DNA of 10,043 nucleotides. It comes from a bacterium (GTDB lineage: Bacteria > Ratteibacteria > UBA8468). A program made the position numbers and the translations under genes. This document shows positions 6,430 through 10,043 of this stretch, one piece after another (positions within the stretch are counted from its first letter, which is position 1; each line of letters begins with the position of its first letter). Location: assembly GCA_030630065.1 (NCBI GenBank), contig DAOVNU010000012.1, positions 1-10,043 on the forward strand, written 5' to 3'. The notes below the pieces were generated by a model, which was not told the DNA's origin, did not search any database, and saw only the letters and a list, made by a program, of their open reading frames with translations.

Positions 6430-7125
6430 ATGAAAAAATATGAAAATGCCATCAAGAATTGGCCTGAGGACGAAAGGCCGCGAGAAAAACTTTTCAAGTT
6501 CGGGGAACACACCTTAAGTGATACCGAGTTATTGGCGATTCTTTTGCGCACTGGCAGCAAAGGTCAAGATGCAGTTGCTTTAGCCCGCAACATCATCCAG
6601 GAATTCAAAACCTTCCGTAATATGAGCCACACCGACATCCGCCGCTGGAAAAAGTTTAAGGGTTTGGGTCAAGCCAAAATTGCGCAAATCAAAGCCGCCA
6701 TCGAAATCGGCAGGAGGTTCAGAGAAGAAAAGATAAAGAAGAAAACAAAAATAACCTGCGCCAAAGAAGTCGCTAAACTTCTAATGCCGCGGATGCGTGA
6801 CTTAAAGTTTGAGCTCTTTAAGGTCTTATTTTTAGACGGACAGAACCAACCAATTCTTGGCATTGTTGATATTGAACAGGGTTCCATTACCCAGGCAAGC
6901 CCGGTCATCAGAGAAATTATGCACAAAGCCCTGCAGAATTTTGCCGCCGCTCTCATCTGTGTCCACAACCACCCTTCCGGAAATCCCAATCCCAGCCGGG
7001 AAGACAAGGACTTCACTACTGAACTTGTCTCTGCCGGCAAACTCCTGCAGATAAAGGTCCTGGACCACATCATCTTCGGCAACGATAACCACTTCAGTTT
7101 CGCCGATGAAGGATTAATGAAATAG
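6430..7125 (+). CDS. radC: RadC family JAB/MPN-domain protein
   Basis: This 231-residue protein is of normal RadC length. The N-terminal region has the family block DERPREKLFKFGEHTLSDTELLAILLRTG, then a helix-hairpin-helix element around residues 65-90 (FKGLGQAKIAQIKAA). The C-terminal MPN (JAB) domain carries the metalloprotease-type zinc motif HNHPSGNPNPSREDKD, with His179, His181 and Asp192 as likely ligands. Despite the name, a DNA repair role for RadC is not established; no substrate is known. The gene follows the polyferredoxin by 21 bases and is probably the last gene of the DUF4321 operon. The ATG at 6430 is the only in-frame start, as an in-frame TAA lies just upstream; AAAGG abuts it with almost no spacing. 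Its last 24 bases recur at 8021-8044, just before the HsdR gene. Confidence 0.95.
   Translation: MKKYENAIKNWPEDERPREKLFKFGEHTLSDTELLAILLRTGSKGQDAVALARNIIQEFKTFRNMSHTDIRRWKKFKGLGQAKIAQIKAAIEIGRRFREEKIKKKTKITCAKEVAKLLMPRMRDLKFELFKVLFLDGQNQPILGIVDIEQGSITQASPVIREIMHKALQNFAAALICVHNHPSGNPNPSREDKDFTTELVSAGKLLQIKVLDHIIFGNDNHFSFADEGLMK
7102..7125 (+). repeat. radC 3' end, left copy of a 24-base direct repeat
   Basis: The last eight codons of radC (ADEGLMK plus stop) begin with GCCGATGAAGGATT. They match 8021-8044 at 21 of 24 positions; the partner encodes ADEGLIK plus stop. The similarity may extend weakly on both sides: AGTTT upstream in both copies, and GGAA..GAGAAA..TATA downstream with gaps. The copies are 919 bases apart, same strand, with the AbiEi-like gene between them. 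Confidence 0.7.
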
Positions 7126-7154
7126 GGAACTGAGAAAAGCTATAAAGGTTTTTT

Positions 7155-7182
7155 TTGACTTCTCATCATTGTATGGTAAAAT
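7155..7182 (+). promoter_or_regulatory. Sigma-70-type promoter of the AbiEi-like gene
   Basis: TTGACT (5/6 to consensus) at 7155-7160 is followed after 16 bases by TAAAAT (5/6) at 7177-7182. The -35 follows a run of T and stands 29 bases beyond the radC stop codon, so the AbiEi-like gene has its own transcription start, predicted near 7189. That start falls inside the symmetric operator, so a bound protein would block initiation. Confidence 0.65.
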
Positions 7183-7236
7183 GTCCACTGTATAGAAATG
7201 TCCACAAAATAGTGGACTTTTATTAAGAGTGGATAT
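7181..7236 (+). promoter_or_regulatory. Four-box symmetric operator (nested dyad) upstream of the AbiEi-like gene
   Basis: Four pentamers are arranged TCCAC (7184-7188), TCCAC (7201-7205), GTGGA (7212-7216) and GTGGA (7229-7233). Gaps are 12, 6 and 12 bases, and everything is exactly symmetric about 7208.5. Each left box sits in the octamer ATGTCCAC; the inner pair forms GTCCAC-AAAATA-GTGGAC, extendable to ten-base arms with one mismatch, and the outer pair is TCCACT/AGTGGA. The left boxes are 17 bases apart, as are the right ones. The array overlaps the -10 end and predicted transcription start. AbiEi antitoxins are known to repress their own promoters by cooperative binding to inverted repeats, so the neighbouring AbiEi-like protein is the obvious ligand (inference). 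Confidence 0.8.
7198..7223 (+). terminator. Possible intrinsic terminator or attenuator hairpin
   Basis: The inner operator dyad would fold in RNA as a six-pair GTCCAC/GUGGAC stem with an AAAATA loop, followed at once by TTTTATT. This could end radC readthrough or attenuate the AbiEi transcript, since it lies after the predicted start near 7189. The stem is short, and the symmetry is better explained by protein binding, so confidence is low. No other convincing terminator is seen between radC and 7258; the T8 run at 7149-7156 lacks a clear GC-rich stem. Confidence 0.3.
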
Positions 7237-7257
7237 TATTCCGAAAAGGAAATGATA

Positions 7258-7932
7258 ATGAAATCAATTTTTAGCGATAAAGCTACGGTAATTATTCGAG
7301 CTATGTTATCTCAACCTAAGAGAAAATGGGTAGTTAGAGATTTTGAAAACGAATTCAATATAGGCCGAAGTAGAGCTGCTGATGTATTATCAACCTTACG
7401 CAAGAAGGGGTTTGTGGGGGGTATTCCTTCCGGAAGATTGGCTCACAATGTACTTGTTAGCGGAAAAGAGCTAATAGAAGAATGGGCTAAATTTTATAGT
7501 TTCGATCTTAACGATATGCATCTTTACTATTCATCAGAGAGAAATATCTTAGAAAGTTTAAGAAAATATTTCAAAAGGCGTGGTTTATCTGATAAGTATG
7601 CTTTAACTTTGCATAGCGGCGCTAATCTCATTACCAATTACGTAAATATAGATTCTGTTTATTGTTATCTTAGCCCTGAAAATTTCGATAAGTTATCCTT
7701 AGAGATACGTCAAGGGTTAGATTTGAAGGAACTAAAACGTGGCGGCAATGTTTTCCTTGTAAAACCTTATTATAAGAGGTCTGTATTTTTGAATAAACAA
7801 AAAATAAAAGGGTACTATATTGTTTCTAATCTTCAGTTGTATCTGGATCTATATAATTTTCCACAACGCGGGAAAGAACACGCCCGATATTTATTGAAAA
7901 CTCTTCGCGAAGAAGGGAATGGTTTTATTTAA
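7258..7932 (+). CDS. AbiEi-like type IV antitoxin family protein (winged-helix regulator), probably frameshifted at its end
   Basis: This 224-residue protein has an N-terminal winged helix (about residues 8-55: KWVVRDFENEFNIGRSRAADVLSTLRKKGFV) that should bind DNA. The C-terminal domain ends in YIVSNLQLYLDLYNFPQRGKEHARYLLK, a signature of AbiEi-type antitoxins. In type IV systems AbiEi represses its operon and counteracts the nucleotidyltransferase toxin AbiEii, normally encoded directly downstream. No AbiEii is present here; HsdR follows. I prefer the ATG at 7258, since AAAAGGA ends 7 bases before it; the in-frame ATG at 7252 would leave a single base. After GNGFI the frame stops at 7930-7932, but the next frame back continues for 26 protein-like codons to 8003, suggesting a lost base. 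The gene is richer in A+T than the operons to its left, has its own promoter and faces a four-box operator. Function is inferred from family. Confidence 0.75.
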   Translation: MKSIFSDKATVIIRAMLSQPKRKWVVRDFENEFNIGRSRAADVLSTLRKKGFVGGIPSGRLAHNVLVSGKELIEEWAKFYSFDLNDMHLYYSSERNILESLRKYFKRRGLSDKYALTLHSGANLITNYVNIDSVYCYLSPENFDKLSLEIRQGLDLKELKRGGNVFLVKPYYKRSVFLNKQKIKGYYIVSNLQLYLDLYNFPQRGKEHARYLLKTLREEGNGFI

Positions 7933-8003
7933 ATGGTCCTGATGATTTTGTCAGTGATATACGCGCGGATGCTTACGAAAGAATTTCCCAGGTTTTGATT
8001 TAA
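7923..8003 (+). other. Out-of-frame C-terminal extension of the AbiEi-like gene
   Basis: Read in the -1 frame from TTT at 7923, the sequence gives FYLNGPDDFVSDIRADAYERISQVLI (split here as FYLNGPDDFVSDI then RADAYERISQVLI) and stops at 8001-8003. The composition is protein-like, acidic and helical, and it joins smoothly onto ...REEGNG of the upstream frame. One missing base in the TTTTATTT run at 7923-7930 would explain it: mutation, assembly error or, less likely, programmed slippage. No canonical slippery heptamer followed by a stem-loop is evident. Confidence 0.5.
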
Positions 8004-8020
8004 ATATTGCAAAGTTTACT

Positions 8021-8044
8021 GCCGATGAAGGATTGATAAAATAA
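8021..8044 (+). repeat. Second copy of the radC 3' end, in front of hsdR
   Basis: These bases repeat 7102-7125 with three differences and encode ADEGLIK plus TAA. The frame is open upstream only to about 7958 and otherwise does not resemble RadC, so this is a remnant or boundary repeat, not a gene. The copy contains GAAGGA at 8027-8032, the only Shine-Dalgarno-like element before hsdR (11 bases from its ATG), and its TAA overlaps that ATG as TAATG. It may mark an insertion or recombination junction behind radC. Confidence 0.65.
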
Positions 8045-10043
8045 TGGAAGAGAAAGAATATAGACCAGTAGAAGAGAAAATCAAGCCAGAATTAAAAAGA
8101 ACATTACGCGAGAGTGATACACGAATAATTATTGATAGAAAATTGCGAGAGGCGGGTTGGGATATTGAGGATAAGAATCAAATTACTACCGAAGAACCTG
8201 TCAAATCTGGTCGGATGGATTACCTGTTTAAAGATAGGCGTGGTCGTCCCATTGGAATCATTGAGGCCAAGCGTTTTTCAATAGAGCCTACTTCAGGAAA
8301 ACAACAGGCGTTAGAATATGCTAAAGATTTAGGTGTTGACTTTATATTCTTAAGTAATGGCGAAGACATTTATCTCTGGGATTACAAATACCGACCGGAA
8401 CAGAAAGTTGCTACTTTTTTCTCACAAAGAGACCTTGAGAAATTTTTGGTATTAAGAAAATCAAGAAAACCTTTATCTGTAATTCCTATCCCTGAGAAAT
8501 CTTTTGTTCAAAGTAAAACTAAAGAGATTCGTCCTTGCCAGAAAAAGGCTATTCAAACAATGGACAGAGCAATTGAAAGTGGCAAAAGAGAAATGTTGCT
8601 TACAATGGCTACCGGCATAGGCAAAACTTTAACCATTGCCATCCAGATAAAAAGAATGTTTGAGGCCGGCTTAATTGAAAAAGTTTTATTTTTAGTGGAT
8701 AGAATTGAATTGGGAAAGCAAGCCCAGGATACTTTTAATGATTACTTAAAAGAATATCCTTCAGAGCTTCTTTATGGTGGTAGACAGAAAAGAGAAAGTT
8801 CAATCATTATCGCTACACTTCCTACAATCTATTCCCAACTGCAAAGTTTTACCAGTGGATACTTTGACTTAGTTATTTCAGATGAAGCTCATCGTTCAAT
8901 TTACCATATTTACAAGACAATTTTAACCTATTTTGACGCCATAAAGATTGGTCTTACCGCCACCCCCTCAACACATATTGACAGAAACACCTACAAACTC
9001 TTTGGTTGTTGGAATGAAAAGGAACAGAAAGGAAGCCCGACCTTTATCTATGGACTTCGGCGAGGAATTCAAGAAGGTTATCTTGCCGGTTACAACATTC
9101 TTCGTATTGATACAAAAGTTTCATTAGAGGGAATTACTTACGAAGAAGAAGATTACAACCCTGAAGATTTAGAAAGAAGGATTAATGTCCCGGCAAGAAA
9201 TGAACAGATAGTTAAAGCATATAAAGAGGAAGAAGAAAAGCATCAATCCAGAAAACACCGTAAAGCCATTGTCTTTGCAATAACTCAAAATCATGCCGCT
9301 CAACTTGCTTACTATTTCAATCGGGTTTATCCAGAATTTAATGGTCGTTATGCTGAAGTGATTACTTCAAACATTTCAGATGCCGACCGGGCAATAAAGA
9401 GATTCAAACAAGAAGAGTTCCCTTATGTAGCGGTCTCTGTTGGAATGTTAGACTGTGGTTTTGATGCTCCGAAAGTTGAGAACATTTTAATGATTCGACC
9501 AACCAAATCTCCAATTCTCTATCAGCAAATGCGTGGCAGGGGTTCACGGCTTTATCAAGAAATTAGCAAGACCTCATTTAGAATTTATGATTTTGTTGGA
9601 GTAACTCGTGACTTTAATGATGAAAGCTACAACCCCTATTCAGATATTTTAGAATATAGAAAAGGCATCCCCTGGGGAACTGAACCAGACGAATTAACTG
9701 AGGAAGAGAAGAAAATCCCAGAGAATATCAAAAGGATATTCGTCCAGATTCCCGAAAATGCTCCTGAAAATGTTGATTTGATAGTTAGGCGAGAATACGT
9801 AGAGATAGGGCCAGAAGGTGAAAAGGTTGATGTTGATGATTATCAAGTCAAATGGGAAAGAGAAATCCAATCTCTCGTAAAAATCAATCCTTTAATTAGG
9901 AGGATAAAAGAAGGTGGTGAATTAACAGATAAAGAAATTCAAGAATTGGTTGAGAAACTTAATTCTCCGGAATTTTATTTCAATGAAGCAAATCTAAAGA
10001 CCGCTTATCATTATCCTGAAGGGACTCTTTCGGAATTTGTGAA
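8044..10043 (+). CDS. hsdR: Type I restriction enzyme R subunit (HsdR), 5' part, truncated by window edge
   Basis: The first 666 residues of a DNA-cutting and translocating motor subunit are present, in one open frame to the window edge. The N-terminal nuclease domain has a PD-(D/E)xK-type site: Asp59 (GRMDYLF), then Glu74-Ala-Lys76 (IIEAKR), then the Gln88/Tyr93 region (QQALEY). The superfamily 2 motor follows: motif I MATGIGKT with Lys194, motif II DEAHRS at 280-285, motif III LTATP at 304-308, and motif VI QQMRGRGSRL at 494-503. Sequence after about 590 should lead into the EcoEI-type R C-terminal domain that contacts the methylase; the family runs to about 800 residues or more. The start ATG overlaps a stop as TAATG; GAAGGA is 11 bases upstream. 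HsdM and HsdS are not in view and should lie downstream. A stand-alone restriction helicase is the alternative if they are absent. Confidence 0.88.
   Translation, partial: MEEKEYRPVEEKIKPELKRTLRESDTRIIIDRKLREAGWDIEDKNQITTEEPVKSGRMDYLFKDRRGRPIGIIEAKRFSIEPTSGKQQALEYAKDLGVDFIFLSNGEDIYLWDYKYRPEQKVATFFSQRDLEKFLVLRKSRKPLSVIPIPEKSFVQSKTKEIRPCQKKAIQTMDRAIESGKREMLLTMATGIGKTLTIAIQIKRMFEAGLIEKVLFLVDRIELGKQAQDTFNDYLKEYPSELLYGGRQKRESSIIIATLPTIYSQLQSFTSGYFDLVISDEAHRSIYHIYKTILTYFDAIKIGLTATPSTHIDRNTYKLFGCWNEKEQKGSPTFIYGLRRGIQEGYLAGYNILRIDTKVSLEGITYEEEDYNPEDLERRINVPARNEQIVKAYKEEEEKHQSRKHRKAIVFAITQNHAAQLAYYFNRVYPEFNGRYAEVITSNISDADRAIKRFKQEEFPYVAVSVGMLDCGFDAPKVENILMIRPTKSPILYQQMRGRGSRLYQEISKTSFRIYDFVGVTRDFNDESYNPYSDILEYRKGIPWGTEPDELTEEEKKIPENIKRIFVQIPENAPENVDLIVRREYVEIGPEGEKVDVDDYQVKWEREIQSLVKINPLIRRIKEGGELTDKEIQELVEKLNSPEFYFNEANLKTAYHYPEGTLSEFV

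Noticed and set aside
6139..7092. Minus-strand open frames opposite the polyferredoxin and radC genes.
   Set aside because: They are complementary to conserved Fe-S and MPN motifs, so their openness follows from the codon use of the real genes.
7184..7233. CRISPR-like or transposon-end interpretation of the TCCAC/GTGGA boxes.
   Set aside because: The units are only five to eight bases, are arranged symmetrically over a promoter, and lack spacers of constant length or flanking target duplications.
7920..7932. Programmed -1 frameshifting at the end of the AbiEi-like gene.
   Set aside because: The site does not fit a canonical X-XXY-YYZ heptamer in the zero frame and no stem-loop follows closely; a simple indel in a T-rich run is the simpler explanation.
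7933..8043. AbiEii toxin gene or fragment between the AbiEi-like gene and hsdR.
   Set aside because: Only 111 bases separate the two genes, and no nucleotidyltransferase motif is present in any frame.
7958..8044. A small gene ending in ADEGLIK upstream of hsdR.
   Set aside because: The frame is open for only about 28 codons, has no ATG/GTG start with a ribosome site, and only the last eight codons resemble RadC.

Overview
This 10 kb window looks like the chromosome of an anaerobic bacterium of moderate to low GC. The evidence is an NAD-linked, Fe-S-dependent dihydroorotate dehydrogenase (PyrD type 1B with PyrK), a polyferredoxin membrane protein, and the RicT-metG and DUF4321/radC neighbourhoods known from Clostridia-like and other anaerobic lineages. 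The mix, including an O-antigen-ligase-like protein and a heptanucleotide repeat of a kind I associate with environmental genomes, would fit an uncultured lineage. I cannot name a phylum from this window.

Minus strand, about 5.1 kb down to 1: a tightly packed housekeeping operon read pyrK > pyrD > O-antigen-ligase/TPR membrane protein > ricT-like PSP1 protein > metG, which runs off the window. Every junction overlaps (3, 11, 37 and 8 bases), so translation is probably coupled. PyrK and PyrD form the NAD-dependent dihydroorotate dehydrogenase of pyrimidine synthesis. The polymerase/ligase-type protein is the unexpected member.

Plus strand, about 5.1 to 7.1 kb: a divergent operon with a near-consensus promoter (TTGACA-17-TAAAAT) drives a DUF4321 small membrane protein, a NapH-like membrane polyferredoxin and radC. 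The NapH-like gene ends in a motif resembling REP/RAYT-type dispersed repeats. A heptamer tandem repeat lies inside pyrK.

Plus strand, 7.13 kb to the end: a visibly more AT-rich accessory segment. Behind its own promoter and a four-box, perfectly symmetric operator lies an AbiEi-like winged-helix protein (type IV antitoxin family) with no AbiEii toxin beside it. Its reading frame appears to continue one frame over after an early stop. A second copy of the radC 3' end (21 of 24 bases) follows, and its stop codon overlaps the start of a type I restriction HsdR subunit that runs off the right edge. The likeliest reading is a restriction-modification island inserted behind radC, with the AbiEi-like protein as autoregulator and perhaps controller of the restriction genes. 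HsdM, HsdS or any toxin would have to lie beyond the window.

No tRNA, rRNA, CRISPR array or complete insertion sequence was seen.
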